Notes: a model not told the origin generated them from the letters alone. A DNA stretch of 64,000 bases from Plantago ovata (GCA_028274465.1 CM051458.1:88928085-88992084), one strand, 5' to 3'; numbered from the stretch's first letter, positions 50,101 through 63,676 are shown. Made by a program: numbers and translations.

Positions 50101-50344
50101 CCTAAACCAATACAACAAACAAACTCTGTTATCTAATCTTGCTTTATAAGACTATAACAAGTTAACTTGGAATCTTGAGAGTAGAAAAGAGATTTTGAAA
50201 TGACAAACCAGTTCTGTGGGGAGAAGAAGAGTTGAGTGCAAATAGGTCAGAAGAATCGGAATCGAGTGAATCTTCAGCGGATGAGGAAACAATGCCCAAT
50301 GGCAATAGTGGGATCGGCTCGTTATTGTCTGCTTCTGCTCCCAT
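47125..50344 (-). CDS. Amino acid permease AAP7-like, copy E
   Basis: Seven exons: 50344-50209, 50101-49865, 49636-49543, 48942-48728, 48617-48484, 48391-48164 and 47526-47125 (481 aa). The N-terminus is longest of the array (MGAEADNNEPIPLLPLGIVS, then a Ser/Asp-rich stretch) and ends SPHRTG before the first TM segment. Core blocks: TTWTAVAHIITGVIGSGVL, WSMAQLGWIWAPV, TIQKVWLVFQAIGDIAFAYP, GNLLAGFGSYEPYWLIAFAN and FPVEMCLKQKNIGSW; end GIVAAGSG rather than AKFS. The usual Asp of LIDFAN is Ala here. Intact, GT-AG throughout. It is the most upstream and most diverged member, perhaps nearest to the founder. Confidence 0.9.
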
Positions 50345-50954
50345 AATAATATTTCCTTGAAGAATGGAAGTTTGGCGATGTCGATTTTTCCGTTACTTGG
50401 ATTTGTACCTACCATTTCTGAATTGGGAACGATGACAAAAACAAGATGGTCAACTTATAAAATTACCAGAATTTTTATTTATATTCTAATGGGGTCGTCT
50501 CGTCTCTATTCTAATTTCTCAGAAACAAACCATTTTTAAATTCGTCACAGATTTTTACCTTACCTTTGGCGGTAAATTCGATGGTGAGTCAACTCCGCTA
50601 CCGTTTGGATCGGATCCATTATATTATTATATTATAGTAAATCCTAATATGATGGTCTGAATTTTTTTTTAAATGATAAATTCTCCTACACTACCATTAT
50701 ATAATATTTTATACAATCTTATATATCCACAATACTTAAACCAACTTATATCTCGGTAAAAATCGAACTATGCACTTCTCCATTTTGGTTGGATCCGCAT
50801 GCTTCATTACTTCTATCATACATGTTTGATTTTTAGTCAATTTTAGCCTATTTTTTTATTCATTTCATGCTACATCATTTTACAAATCCTTTTTAAACAC
50901 ATATTGCATATATCTATTCTGTGAGAACTTGTGACTAATCGTTTTTTACAAATT
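50345..50954. other. AAP copy E upstream region
   Basis: Non-coding, AT-rich; likely leader and promoter of copy E in the first 200 bases. Confidence 0.4.
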
Positions 50955-50955
50955 A

Positions 50956-51342
50956 CTTCCTCCGTTTCATTAATATGTTCCTAGGTTTCTAGTTTGGGTG
51001 TTTCGTTACAAAGTTCCTCATTCCAAATAAGGAAAGTCTCGGCCATCAGTAAAGAAGTAAAAATTAACTATAAACACCACAACTAATGATGCAAGTAAAT
51101 GAAATCATAAATTAATTACCCTTTAAATCAATTAAAACAATAAAGTAACAATAATAATGACACTGCACATCATTTCACCATCTCAAGATTCACGCCTATT
51201 CCTAATAAAGTAATATGTGGGGTCAAAAAGATCATTACTGAACTATTTCACCTCATCTTGTGGGGCTTTCAGTAAAAGATAGTATTTTCTTAAACTTTGT
51301 GCTTTTTACTCCTTAGGAACATTAAAAAAAAAACAGAGGAAG
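50956..51342. mobile_element. Stowaway-like MITE, 387 bp
   Basis: Ends CTTCCTCCGTTTC... and ...AGAGGAAG in inverse, with TGTTCCTA and TTAGGAACA just inside, flanked by TA at 50954-50955 and 51343-51344. No coding frame. Confidence 0.8.
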
Positions 51343-51836
51343 TAATATCTATTCTATGTTCATTTTACTTTAAATTTAGTTTCATTAATTTAAGTCTATA
51401 TCAATTCAGTTAATTAACTTAGAAGTTTTTCACGCGAATCAATTGGAACCGTACATTTTGTGATTTTTCATATTATGATATTATCTATAAAGTTTAGGTG
51501 TATATGTGTGTAGTTAGAAAACTTGATCCATAAATTTGTGGCGGGATAAGAGTTTACAAGTTGGAACGAGTAGCCGACTAGGAAATATAAGCACGCGCTT
51601 GCATTTGCATTTATTTTCTTGTTCACACTTCATACAGTCATGCACACACCCTACCATGACCCATCCTGGCTAGAAGAAGAACAAAAATAAACAAACTTTT
51701 CGGATTGCCTCTGTGTGGTTGAGTATTAGTTTTGTTTGAACACTCTACTTCTTCAAAAGTTGAAGTAACAGGCTCTCTAACTTTGCCAATCGCCAGTTCG
51801 CCACTATAGCGTTCACATCAATCCTTCCACCACGCC

Positions 51837-52816
51837 ATGTCCCACGGTTACGCAATGATCGCCATCGTATCAGCATCAATTGCGTTCAGGGGATATCCCA
51901 GAGGTCTAAGATACGCATTCTGGCCTGTCACCAGTTTCGTCTTCTTAAACCTCGGATTCAACTCCATACACCAACCAGGAGGCCTCTCCGAGTCAGTTTC
52001 CCCTGTAATCATGTCCCTGTTAAAGCATGCTTTCGCCTTATCCACAATCTTCGACTACAGATCGCTCAACTTTTGCATCCGTGAGGGACTAATAGGCCAT
52101 GGTGAACGACCACAGGACGGGTGCTTCACAATATCAGGTCTGGTCTTGATAAAACAATATCAGGTCTGGTCTTGGTTATCAATCATTTTATCGATTGGTA
52201 ACTGTACACAACGACTTCTTGCTCCACTTTTTTCTGCCTGTTGTGTTTCTTGCTGGATTGATGACGTTATACGGTTCCCCTGAGACAACTGTGCCAAACT
52301 GGCTGTGCAGAATAGACCATTTTGCAATAAAACAGTTACTACTCGTCTACGCACAAACTAGTGAATTCAAACCTGTGCTATGGTTTTTGGTTTCGGCAAA
52401 CTTTTGCCACCCATTCAGGGCAAAGCCTGAACCTGAAGAGGGAAACAGAAACGGTACTAATACCAGTACTACAACTTCAGAAGCAAGAAGAAACAATAAG
52501 TTGTGGAAATTCGTTGAATTCGTGGTTGGGACTTTAGGAACGGCTCTTTTCCATATTTCTTCCAGTTGAAATTAAATCTTTCAACCATGTGGTCACGTTC
52601 CTGCACTTTGCAGTCGTGTGGCTTGGAAACCTTGCCCTGCTTCGTCCCTCGACTGATTTTGGGGTGTTCAATTTTCTGCTCGGAAACGTGATTGTGGGCT
52701 CTGCGGTAAACAGGTTTGGGCTTGGGGGCAAAACTTGGCTTGCCTATGGTCTCTGTATTCTTCTCTATCTTGCACGGCTTCTTGTTGACCAAACCATAAG
52801 TGTTTCTCCAGCTTAA
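51837..52816 (+). pseudogene. Unrecognised hydrophobic coding stretch, frame-broken
   Basis: Three open stretches in different frames follow one another: 51837-52283 (MSHGYAMIAIVSASIAFRG, then AFWPVTSFVFLNLGFNS), 52195-52569 (FLLHFFLPVVFLAGLMTLYG, FKPVLWFLVSANF) and 52589-52816 (FLHFAVVWLGNL, FLLGNVIVGSAVNRFGLGG). The composition suggests a multi-TM protein of about 300 aa. A 26-bp tandem duplication (CAATATCAGGTCTGGTCTTG) near 52128-52173 breaks the first frame, and the last two frames are separated by stops. I do not recognise the family. Splicing or a truly broken gene are both possible. Confidence 0.5.
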
Positions 52817-53398
52817 GTGTTTAACTCTCTGCGCCATGGGGTTGTTATCGGTTTGGGCAGGCTTCCTCCTCATGTCTTAAGAGCCTTGTCCAGTGTACCC
52901 ATATGATAACAACATAAAGGTACATTACTCTATGCGAGACTAGCTAGGTGATCTATGCCATAATAGGTGATCTATATCATGCTAGATTAGGTGTATTGTA
53001 CCAATTACCAATAACACACATAATATTGAAATATGGAAAAGTTGAGATGGATTGGAGCAACCAACACCATGTATCTATTTGTTTTAAAACCAGATCCATG
53101 ATCCATCAGCTCATCAAGACTTGATAGTTATTTTTGGTTTGGAAATTAAAGAAACAAAAAATGTGTACTCAATTCAAGACTCAATTAAACAAAACCGTAC
53201 AATATTAATTATAAATTTTGTGCTGAATACTGTACAACAGGGTAGAGTGAAACATAATGCACCTACAACAAGATACGTACACGGACCGCGTATTCCCTTG
53301 TGATGCAAATATCCAGCCCAATACTCACAAACACCGGACTCAATCATCAGCGGCAGCTCCACCAACTCATCGGCTGCGCGCACAACCTTTATTATTTA
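52817..53398. other. Spacer, no gene seen
   Basis: AT-rich with short direct repeats (AGGTGATCTAT near 52945-52975). Probably the 3' flank of the minus-strand gene at 53399. Confidence 0.4.
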
Positions 53399-53674
53399 TT
53401 AATTATCCACCATAGACACTGCAACGACGGCCATGTTTCCGGCAACTGTGAACCACAGCATCGCCAAACCGAGCACGCAAGCAGCGCCAAACAGCAGCGG
53501 TGTAAACAGTATTAACAGTGGAGAAGCTAGTGAGAGCAGAGCCATGGAGATAGCGAAAATGAGCCACATAAGGCGGATCAACGGATCACAAATGATTAAA
53601 CCGGCCAAGGATGTTAGCAAGCTCGTTATATTTCCCAACGTGGTGCTGCTGCTCATCTGCTTCTGGTTATCCAT
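53399..53674 (-). CDS. Small hydrophobic protein, oleosin-like hairpin
   Basis: A 91-aa single-exon frame starting MDNQKQMSSSTTLGNITSLL. Residues 15-88 are almost all hydrophobic, in two or three segments around ASPLLILFTPLLFGAACVLG, which recalls the oleosin hairpin with its central Pro/Ser turn, although the exact PX5SPX3P knot is not met. Proteins of this shape coat lipid droplets or span membranes. The start ATG is followed by a polar N-terminus and the stop is near the end of the hydrophobic part. The identification is by shape only; it may be an unrelated small membrane protein. Confidence 0.55.
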   Translation of the reverse strand: MDNQKQMSSSTTLGNITSLLTSLAGLIICDPLIRLMWLIFAISMALLSLASPLLILFTPLLFGAACVLGLAMLWFTVAGNMAVVAVSMVDN

Positions 53675-54000
53675 GACTACTGAGCTAGCTAGCTACTTTA
53701 CTTTTGTATGTTGATAATTGATATGTACGAAATTAATGGACTGATCGGTTCGGTGGATTGATCGATCGGTGTCCTAATTTATAATCGGAGAACAAGGCAC
53801 GTGTCCACACATGCAGGTTAACTCAGATATACACTTGACAGGATCGAATCCATCCTTGAGCACACAGCTTTCAACTTTATCTAGCTCACTCGTCAACTAT
53901 CACTATCTAACTAGTTCAAATAGCATCCAAATTCTATTTCTATGGATAAACATAAACTTCAATCAATTTTGCCATTTTATGAAAATATGCAACTGACCCC
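53675..54000. other. Upstream region of the small hydrophobic gene
   Basis: Contains palindrome-like GATCGATCGGTG near 53758 and ACACGTG-type elements (GCACGTGTCC at 53797), a typical ABRE/G-box-like core. No gene. Confidence 0.35.
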
Positions 54001-54049
54001 ATTAACATACCACTTTTAAAATTCGGACCTTTAATTTAAGATCCAGCCG

Positions 54050-54335
54050 ACTATTAACATAGGGTGGTATAGAAAAAACTCAACCGGCCGGTGCAGTTTA
54101 AGGGCGGGGCTGATGGTAACACGACCCACCACGGGGTTTAAACAAAGCTCTAACTACAGGTGGATATAACAAAAACTTAACCAACCGGTGCAGTTTAAAG
54201 GCGGTGGATGGCAATCCGCCACCCAACCCACCATAGGTTAAACAATGTTCTAATCACGGTGGGTATAAAAAAAAAAAACTTAACCAGTATAGTTTAGTTT
54301 AAAGGCGGACGAGTGGGTCAGACGGGCACCTTTCA
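54050..54335 (+). repeat. ~110-bp tandem repeat, three units
   Basis: Units marked by AACCGGYGCAGTTTAA-type and AAGGCGG motifs near 54082, 54180 and 54284, separated by GGGTATAA and AAACAA stretches. Degenerate; family unknown. Confidence 0.65.
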
Positions 54336-54354
54336 TGTTCAGAAAAAATCAATA

Positions 54355-54580
54355 CTCCCTCCGTTCTCTCAGAAGCTTCCTAGTTTGACTTTTTTTATCA
54401 ACAACTTTCAACTTTGACTCTCGATTACTCTTAAACTATAATAATAAAGTATAGAACCTAAATTTTTATAATATAATTTCGTTACATACTTTATCATTAT
54501 GGTTTACGAGAAATTGAGAGTCAAAGTTGAAAGTTGTCGATGAAAAAAATCAAAGGAAGTTTATGACATAACCGAGGGAA
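54355..54580. mobile_element. Stowaway-like MITE, second copy of the 2690 family
   Basis: Begins CTCCCTCCGTTCTCTC after TA and shares AAGCTTCCTAGTTTGACTTT and CAACTTTCAACTTTGACT with 2690-2946. The 3' end (CCGAGGGA) is followed by TA at 54581-54582. Confidence 0.8.
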
Positions 54581-54749
54581 TAGGAATTAGTGAGTCATCT
54601 GTCCATAAACTCAAAACAACGATTTTATGGGGATAATGCGACTTCAAAATATAAAGCAAAAAGTAAAACCCTTCTTCTTCCTCCCGCTCCTAGTTTTTCA
54701 ACTTTGGGAGATTTTTGGTAGCGTAGAATCTTAGATCCGCAGAGCAACA

Positions 54750-57216
54750 ATGAAACTCGTAAGGTAACATCATATTCATCCTTCATTCTCCTACGCACCA
54801 TCCAAATTTTACCTATAATCTCTCTCAAATCTATTCATGTAAAATTTCGAATTGATTCTTCGCTTTTCTACTCGTCTGTGTTTTTTGGCAGGTTCCTGAT
54901 GAAATTGAACAACGAGACTGTTTCAATCGAGCTCAAAAATGGTACTGTTGTTCACGGCACCATTACAGGTACCATCTCCTTTACCACTGCAGCTTTTAGT
55001 TAAACAGATTGTTAGTACTGAATTTGCCCTCTTTTTTTAGCTTAACCTATGTTAATTTCTGAATTCGAACCATCTGAGGTGAGGTTTATATAACCAAAAG
55101 TGTGAGTAGGTTTAGGCATGCCGGAAGTGGTGCTAGATTGGGGATTCTTCTTCCCTTGCATACACATTTGCTAGTTTAGTGCCCATATTCATCAGAATGT
55201 AATAATTTTCAGTCATTTAGGATGGTGTATCTTGGGTTTCAGTTATAGTTGTCATCTTAAATGCCGTTTCAAAAACAAAAAATAAAAAATAAAAAAAATC
55301 TGTGTGTTAAGTGTTCGTGTTGCTTTCAGTTTCCTTGGTTCACTAGCATTTGGTTCACTTTCAGTTAGAGCTGTCATCAATCCATGTGTTAAGCGTCCGT
55401 ATTGCTTTCAGTTTCCTTGGTTCACTTGCATACATTTGCTAGTTTAGTGCTCTTATTCGAGACTTCAGAATGTCATAATTGCCATCCATTTAGGATGGTC
55501 TTGCTTTTCAGTTAGAGCTGTCATTAATTCGTTTGTTAAGTGTCCATATAGCTTTCAGTTTCCTTGGTTCACTAGCATTTGTTTCAGTTTACGTTTAGTT
55601 TTGTTGCCGTTACATATATTTATCATGTAGTAGTAATCATCTTTGTATGCATCTGTCTTTAGCAAAAATTATAGTTAAGTACATAGTAAGTCGGTATTGT
55701 TTTGAAATCATGATTAAGCATGATAGTGAACTGTTCCTCACATAATAAAAACAGGCATCCTGGTGTACTTCCACAGTTTAGTTCATGAAACTTTGTTTGA
55801 GATTTTGTATACATTTTTTCTTGACATGTACTAGGTTTATCTCTGTTGGATTGGTTTTCCACTGATTGTGTTTGTTTATTTGATTATTTACGAGTATCTG
55901 AAATGTGAATTAAATTGGTTTTGGTTGAAGTTTGGTCATATGAAAGAGAAACTGAGATGTGTTTATTGGATTAGGTCACTCCCAATCCAAACTAGTTAAT
56001 AAGGATTGGCCAAACAAATCACCGGTTTTAAAAACCGACGATGCTTCGAATCATCCACACCCCAATTCTCAGAATCACTATTAGCATCCACTCCGTCATT
56101 CATACTACTGGCAGTTTCCAATCCATTGAGCTTTTTTTTTCTTCTTTCCCCTGAGAATCATTATTAGCATTCCACGACATCGTTCATAATACTAGCAGTT
56201 GCTTACCATTCTGTCTGTATTTAGTATTTACTTTCTTCAACACTATAGTCCATACTATGATATCAAAACCTTGTTTTCTCGAAGATTCTTAGTTCTATTT
56301 TACTTGAAATAATCACTTGTCGTTTTAGTTATGAGATGTTTCATGTAAAAGGATTCTATTGATTGTCTCTTGTTCTGCCTGCCAGCCACGGTAATGCATA
56401 GTAGCATATAGTATGGTACAAGATCATTCAGTATAAGCATTTACCTGATAATTGGTTGACCATCTACTTTGCATCCAAACTTGATTTTGTATTAGCTGTG
56501 CTTGTATGCTCCATTTCAATTTTTTTTCCTTCTTATATGTTGCTGTGACTGCCTCTTCGTATTATCGCACTTTACTCGACTGCTCTATAGAAGTTGATTG
56601 CTTTTGAATACTTCATTATCAGAACATAACAAATTCCTGCTTGGATGGAAATGCATATCATCTGTTTTCCTTGAAAGTGGATGAAGGGATATTACATCGA
56701 ACATTAATATGATATTTTGTGGCAAATTATTTGTTTGCAAGTATTTTCGTGGATTTCTTATGCACAGAATATGGGATGTGTAATGTGGATGATCAGAACC
56801 GAATGCTTTTCTTCTTTCTTGCAGGAGTTGATGTCAGCATGAACACACATTTGAAGACTGTGAAACTCACACCCAAAGGCAAGAATCCACTTACCCTTGA
56901 CCATCTGAGTGTCCGGGGCAATACCATTCGATACTACATACTTCCTGACAGCTTGAATCTTGAAACTTTACTTATTGAAGAGACTCCAAGAGTTAAACCA
57001 AGGAAGCCAACAACAGGTAATTACTATTATAATATTATTGTTGGCCCTTGATTAATGTTTTTGGTCCTGGTTTCTACTTTCTAGTTCTCTCATTTACGTA
57101 CACTGTTCTTTCATCTTAGTATTAATATTTAAATGCTTCTGTGACATGTAGGGAAACCTTTGGGCCGTGGCCGGGGCAGAGGACGAGGACGTGGACGTGG
57201 CCGTGGTGGTCGTTAA
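54750..57216 (+). CDS. SMD1: Small nuclear ribonucleoprotein Sm-D1
   Basis: Four exons: 54750-54763, 54892-54968, 56825-57016 and 57152-57216 (348 bases, 115 aa). The protein begins [20 protein letters not shown] with the Sm1 motif ([20 protein letters not shown]), continues with the Sm2 motif ([17 protein letters not shown]), and ends in a Gly-Arg tail of repeated RGRGRG. Sm-D1 is part of the heptameric ring on U1, U2, U4 and U5 snRNAs and acts in pre-mRNA splicing; the GR tail is normally a target of arginine dimethylation and helps SMN-type assembly and nuclear import. Length and exon junctions are typical. Intron 2 is long (1.86 kb) and holds a tandem repeat. Confidence 0.96.
55158..55590 (+). 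repeat. Degenerate tandem repeat in SmD1 intron 2
   Basis: The blocks TTCAGTTTCCTTGGTTCACT, TTTGCTAGTTTAGTGC, CATTTAGGATGGT and GTTAGAGCTGTCAT recur two or three times in the same order. Confidence 0.7.
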
Positions 57217-57800
57217 GAGTTATATGTTTCAAATATCTGGAATCTTGTACCCTGTGGGGAAAGTCCCTTTACTGTTTAAGTTTTGGAGTATGTATCTAAG
57301 AGATGGATGGCATTGTAGTTTAATTGGCTCATGGGCTTTATAAAACACCAGTCTCATTATTCTTTTCCGTCAAGGATTGCTTGCATTTGGACGCTTACAC
57401 AGGATATATGAAGTTAGTTTGTGATGCAGTGATTACTTTCTTTTTACCTGTCATGTTAGTAATCAATTCTGTATTCTGCATCATGTTGTATCTCAAATGT
57501 ATTTGTGGATCTTTTTTGTGCGAGAATTGATGACATACATCTGCACTTATTGGGCAACCTATGCGAAAAATAGTACTGCATAGCGAAAATATGCATATTT
57601 TCGTGCACATCAATTTAGCGCAAAACCAAAGGAATGATGACTTAGCATGTATTACGGTGCAGAAGAGAGTAGATAACGGGATCATCATTCCAAGTATCAC
57701 AAGGAACACTTAACTGGTAGACATTCTTCATCTTTAGGTTTAATGGTTCCTGTTATTAAGCCAGGTTGTTCATCATGTATGAGATTCTTCTTTCCAACTT
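57217..57800. other. SmD1 3' UTR and downstream spacer
   Basis: Non-coding. Open frames at 57324-57530 and on the minus strand at 57395-57709 have no recognisable product. Confidence 0.45.
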
Positions 57801-57972
57801 TACACCAGCCTGCTTCTTGGCAGTTGAACGCCCCCACAGGTCACAACTCCATTGAAGTCATGTAATTTCCAGATTTTTAACAAAAAGTTCTGATTGCCAT
57901 ATCGTTCATTCGATGCAAGTGAGCACAACAGGTGGAAAACTGTATCCAAATGTTGGTGTTCAGAGGGAATTC

Positions 57973-58400
57973 TCATACATTTTTTTCTCTCGCTGGATCT
58001 GAAAAGAGGCAATTTTGTGTTGGTTTTCCTGGAAGTTTCACGTTCAATATGGAACCATCAGGAAGCACGAGCTTCTTAAGAAGATTAAAGTCATGAAGTC
58101 CCGGGTCATCACTGCATACATGGATGCTCAATGATGGAACTGTTGTGCATAGAAATGTTTGGTGATACTTTTGAGCTAGCTTCACCCCTCCACCATGGCC
58201 TGCACCAAGAGTTTCTAGAATATTTTGTACATCTATCTTCACCCCATCGATACCCTTTGATGCAAGGTAAGAATGCAACACATAATAGAAATCATAGCTT
58301 TTTCTCAGGGTTAACAAGGCGTAGACCATTTCTCTTGATGGCTTCAAAGGCATCATCTGTTTCAGTAGTCTCAATGAAAATCTCAATAAATAATCTTTGA
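57973..58400 (-). pseudogene. Raffinose synthase fragment (mid and C-terminal exons fused)
   Basis: On the minus strand: DDAFEAIKRNGLRLVNP (in a second frame), then YDFYYVLHSYLASKGIDGVKIDVQ, NILETLGAGHGG and KLAQKYHQTF, followed without a proper intron by [19 protein letters not shown] and KLPGKP. DGVKIDVQ is the block holding the catalytic Asp of GH36 enzymes. The exons between these two parts are missing. The junction (CAACTGTTCCATCATTGAGC) is the same intron tail seen at 10690, so both fragments come from one source gene. One frameshift separates the first two blocks. Confidence 0.85.
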
Positions 58401-58589
58401 CTCGTAATGTTCCATTTCTGGCACACCTGCTTCGATACTACCTTGGTATCCTGATAGAGCATGCCACACGTAAGATAGCTTACATATCTGCGCGCATGTA
58501 GCTTACACTATACTTCATACAGACTGTTCTTCCTTACTAAGATAAACAACATAGCGAATTCCCATTGTTGGATCCTCTACACTTTGACC

Positions 58590-58870
58590 CTATTTCTCAT
58601 CCTTTTGATACATGAAGTAATAATACGTAATCACTTCCATTGGTTAGTCATTGCGCATGCTATGCGCAATAGCTACATAGCAGTTCTGTAGCGCAATAGC
58701 TTCACATGTTATCATACGCATTATTGCACTATCAATCATTACTCAAATGGAATGTGATGTGTTTATGCTCCCTAAGGGAAAAATTTATAGCTTAAGCGTA
58801 GGAATAGATGGCTCAGGTCCAGCTGCAACGAAAACTAGATGGCTCCCATCAAACTCTTTCTCCCTTCTGC
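58590..58870 (-). pseudogene. Raffinose synthase exon tip and shared flank
   Basis: Inverse match to 27345-27580: GGGAGCCATCTAGTTTTCG encodes GSHLVFV and AGPEPS of raffinose synthase, followed by a non-coding shared flank (GCATAAACACATCACATTCC and an ACAGAACTGCTATGTAGC block). Confidence 0.75.
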
Positions 58871-59164
58871 GTGTGGTCTCTCTCTCACCTTATACATCAC
58901 AACAAATAATTTATCAATTTTTGAAGCTTTTTTGTTTTAAATTATTAAATCTTTTAATTTCTAAATTTTTTAAAAAAAATTATCTCCTACAATGTGTGAC
59001 TTTTGAATTTTTTTTAAAAACAAATAGAAAATGGGCCAAGCCCAAGCCCGGTCCATGATGGGCTGGGCTTGGGCCTAAAATTTTGGCCCGTCCTCAGGCC
59101 TGAGTCAGGGCCAAGTGTGTCGGGCCAGGACCGGGCCTCTGGCGGCCCGTCCCAGCCCGGCCCA
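58871..59164. other. Joining segment with a GGGCTTGGGCC tract
   Basis: A short piece of R-family sequence in plus orientation (CTCCCTTCTGCGTGTGGTC, about 58858-58895) is followed by AT-rich DNA and a GC-rich stretch (GGGCTGGGCTTGGGCC at 59059) that is absent from the other R copies and looks like an insertion. Confidence 0.5.
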
Positions 59165-60284
59165 TCTGCCAAGTGAGCGCACCCGACTTGGCTAAGGTCT
59201 CTCACACTATACTATCACGTACTCTCCCAGGGACCTGCCAAGCGAGCACACCCGACATGGAGAAAGGTCTCTCAAACCTTATACTATAACCATCTCTCCC
59301 AATGACCTGCCCAGCGAGCGCACCATCATGGTAAAGGTCACTCACACCTTATAATATCACTATTTCTCTTGCAACATCATCTTACCCCCGTTACACGCCA
59401 TTCTACTATTCCATTATAGTACTCTATTAACAACACGGTGTAAAACCATACAAAAGATCAACGGTACAGTATGTTGCAAACCATCATACACCTTCCAGCA
59501 AGGATTATATCTTGTCCAAAGCGATTCAATCTCTTCCCTTATTCCATCGAGCTTTGATGAACAAAAATAGACCAAATATCAAGAGATATATGGCATAATC
59601 CGCCCGCATCAGATTGCCCAAAATATCTTAGAAATAAAAATATACAGAGAATTAACAAGAGCCAAAAAAACACTTTAGAAAAGCTAAATCCAGTCGATTG
59701 TCCATAACGATTAATCAACCCATAAACAATCTTGTATATCAACAAACATTACCAACCTTAAACAAATCGAATACACTGAGGAGAAAAAAAATTACCGAAT
59801 CCTTAAGAACGACCGACCGACTTATAGATTCAACCAATACAAAATTTCATTTGCACAAAAAAATATAATAATAAATAAATAACATTTAAAAAAATCGATA
59901 AGGTAAGAGGTTGGGCCGATATCAGCCAACCAAGCATTATACACATGAAATAATCTATCAAATCGAACTCACCTCAAACAGTCCGGAAATAATTAACAAC
60001 AAAATACCACTGAGTACTTGCACAACGCAGCTCCTGTAAACCAAACAAAACAACTAGGAATGTTAGTTATATAATCAAATATGCGGGAGAAAAACAATAA
60101 CCAGTAGAAGCAGCCTCAATGAAAATAAATTACCATTAGAACCACCTCAAACGATATCGAATAATCTTCCCCATAACCACATCAGATCTGTACAGACACA
60201 TTAATCTGTATCACCAGAAGCTAATTGGATAATTAGCTCGCTATATAAAAAGGGAAGAAGAATAGATGGAAGAAACCATCCAAC
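59165..60284 (-). repeat. R-family copy d
   Basis: Inverse match to copy b (24426-25600), including the CTATATAAAAAGGG upstream end, the CTATAAGTCGGTCGGTCG block, the CATATATCTCTTGATATTTG block and three hairpin units (59165-59345). Confidence 0.75.
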
Positions 60285-61214
60285 TTGCAAATACACTTGA
60301 GTGTCCGTTTGTCTTGTACTATATACTAGTAATACAAACGCACAAGCACATCTATACATTGAGCTTTGGTATAAAGCAAATTAGCAAACAGGACCTCATC
60401 ACATCTAACATACAATCAAGAACCAAAGAACATATAAAATACTTGGGAGTATGTACATCATAATGTATAAATAATATTAAAAAATTACAATTCAGGTGGA
60501 TAATGAGCCAAAAATAATTGTCAATAAAACAACTTCTTAGTAGTGTAATAATATAATCATAGAGCATGGTCAAAACTTTATGTTTTTAGGTGGAACATTT
60601 TTGTTCAACCTTATCTATTATGTCCAACCTTGTAAGAAGTTAGTTACTCATTTAACATTATCAAATATTAGCTGATCAATTGCATACAACATTAGAAGCG
60701 GTTTGTGGTAACTATAAACACAAATAAAAAAATTGACACGGTAGTAAAGTGGATGCAATGATATACTGAAACTACCGATGAATTTGTATGCAATACTGAA
60801 GTCTAGCATTTGTGCATTGGAGAAATTACAATAGATCAAAGTCGGATTCTCAGTGCATAATCAACCATAGAAATCGTATGATATATGGTGAATAATTATA
60901 TAATACTGGAAATGAATTAAAGGACAAAATAGTGGTACCTTGATGTTAGTAATGTTCGACGGTATTGTTCACTTTATTTTCCATGATATATAGTTAGATC
61001 GCAAGTAATTCGCAGTAATTGGAGTCGATAGAGTTGTCAGTTATTATATAAAAGGGAACATATTGGGAACGAAGCGTTCGGGTTGTCAGTTTGTATATTG
61101 TACTGATGGAGAGATATAGAGAGGGATGGTGAGAGAGAGAGAGACCACACGCAGAAGGGAGAGCTGGGCAAATTCTCATGCCATCTCCCTCCTCAAACAC
61201 AAAAACATAAATTT

Positions 61215-61480
61215 TATTAACCAGGGATCTGCCAAGTGAGCTCACCCATATTGGCAAAGGTCTCTCACACCTTATACTATCACTATTTCTCTTAGGACTT
61301 GCCAAGCGAGCGCACCCGACATGGTAAAGGTCTCCCACACTATACTATCACATACTATCTTTCTCAGGGACCTGCCAAGCGAGCGCACCCGACATGGCAA
61401 AGGTCTCTCAAACCTTATACTATAATCATCTCTCCTAGTGACCTGCCAAAGCGAGCGCACCCATCATGGCAAAGTTCACT
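61215..61480 (-). repeat. Hairpin-unit array, four units (R-family copy e)
   Basis: On plus the units read GACCTGCCAAGCGAGCGCAC then GACATGGCAAAGGTC, spaced by CTTATACTATAATCATCTC-type spacers, starting near 61218, 61296, 61368 and 61440. Confidence 0.75.
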
Positions 61481-62280
61481 CACACCTTATAGTATCACTA
61501 TTTCTATTACAACATCATCTTACCCCCTCACACACCATTCATCTATTATTCCATTATGGTACTGTGTTAACAACACGGTGTAAAACCATACAAAAGTTCA
61601 AAGGTTTTGTATGTTGCAAACCATCAAAAACCTTCCAGCAAGGTTTATATCTTATCCAACGAGATTCAATCTCTTCTCTTCTTCCATTGAGCTTTCATGA
61701 ACAAAAATAGACCATATATCAAGAGATATGTGGCACAACCATCCCGCATCACCAACAATCTGAGGAATAAAAACCATATAGAGAATTAACGAGAGGCAAA
61801 TTAACACTTCATAAAAGCTAAATCCAACCATAAATGCACCGTATAACGAATAAGAACCAATCAATCAATTTTTCACAATCAAAACGTATCGATTAATCAA
61901 CCGGTTGCTCCTAACGATTAATCAATCCATAAAAACTCTTGTAAATTAGCAAAAACTATTAACCTTTATCAAATCGAATACGCATATGAGAAAAATTACA
62001 GAAGCGTTAAGAACAACCGACCAACTTATAGATTCAATCAATAATGAATCGGATTTGCAAAAAAAAATAATGATAAGATTAAAGGCTGGGCCTATTATCA
62101 GCCACCTTAACCTACAGAAACGCGATTAAATCAATAATCGGAATTGGAAGGGATAAAAATCGGGGAAATATTGATGATTTGTAAAGAAATAAGTGAAGGT
62201 TCGAGGCTTTAGAAAAGCACTCTTCAACAGCAGAAGACGTAGATGAAATCGTTCGTATCAAAATATATTCCAGCGAATGG

Positions 62281-63634
<1,354 letters not shown>

Positions 63635-63674
<40 letters not shown>
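63635..63674. repeat. (AT)n microsatellite, about 40 bp
   Basis: TA dinucleotides at the outer edge of the right palindrome arm, the shorter counterpart of 62281-62404. Confidence 0.9.

Positions 63675-63676
<2 letters not shown>

Noticed and set aside
52469-52873. 134-aa minus-strand open frame
   Set aside because: It is the antisense of the hydrophobic stretch, which fits protein composition better.
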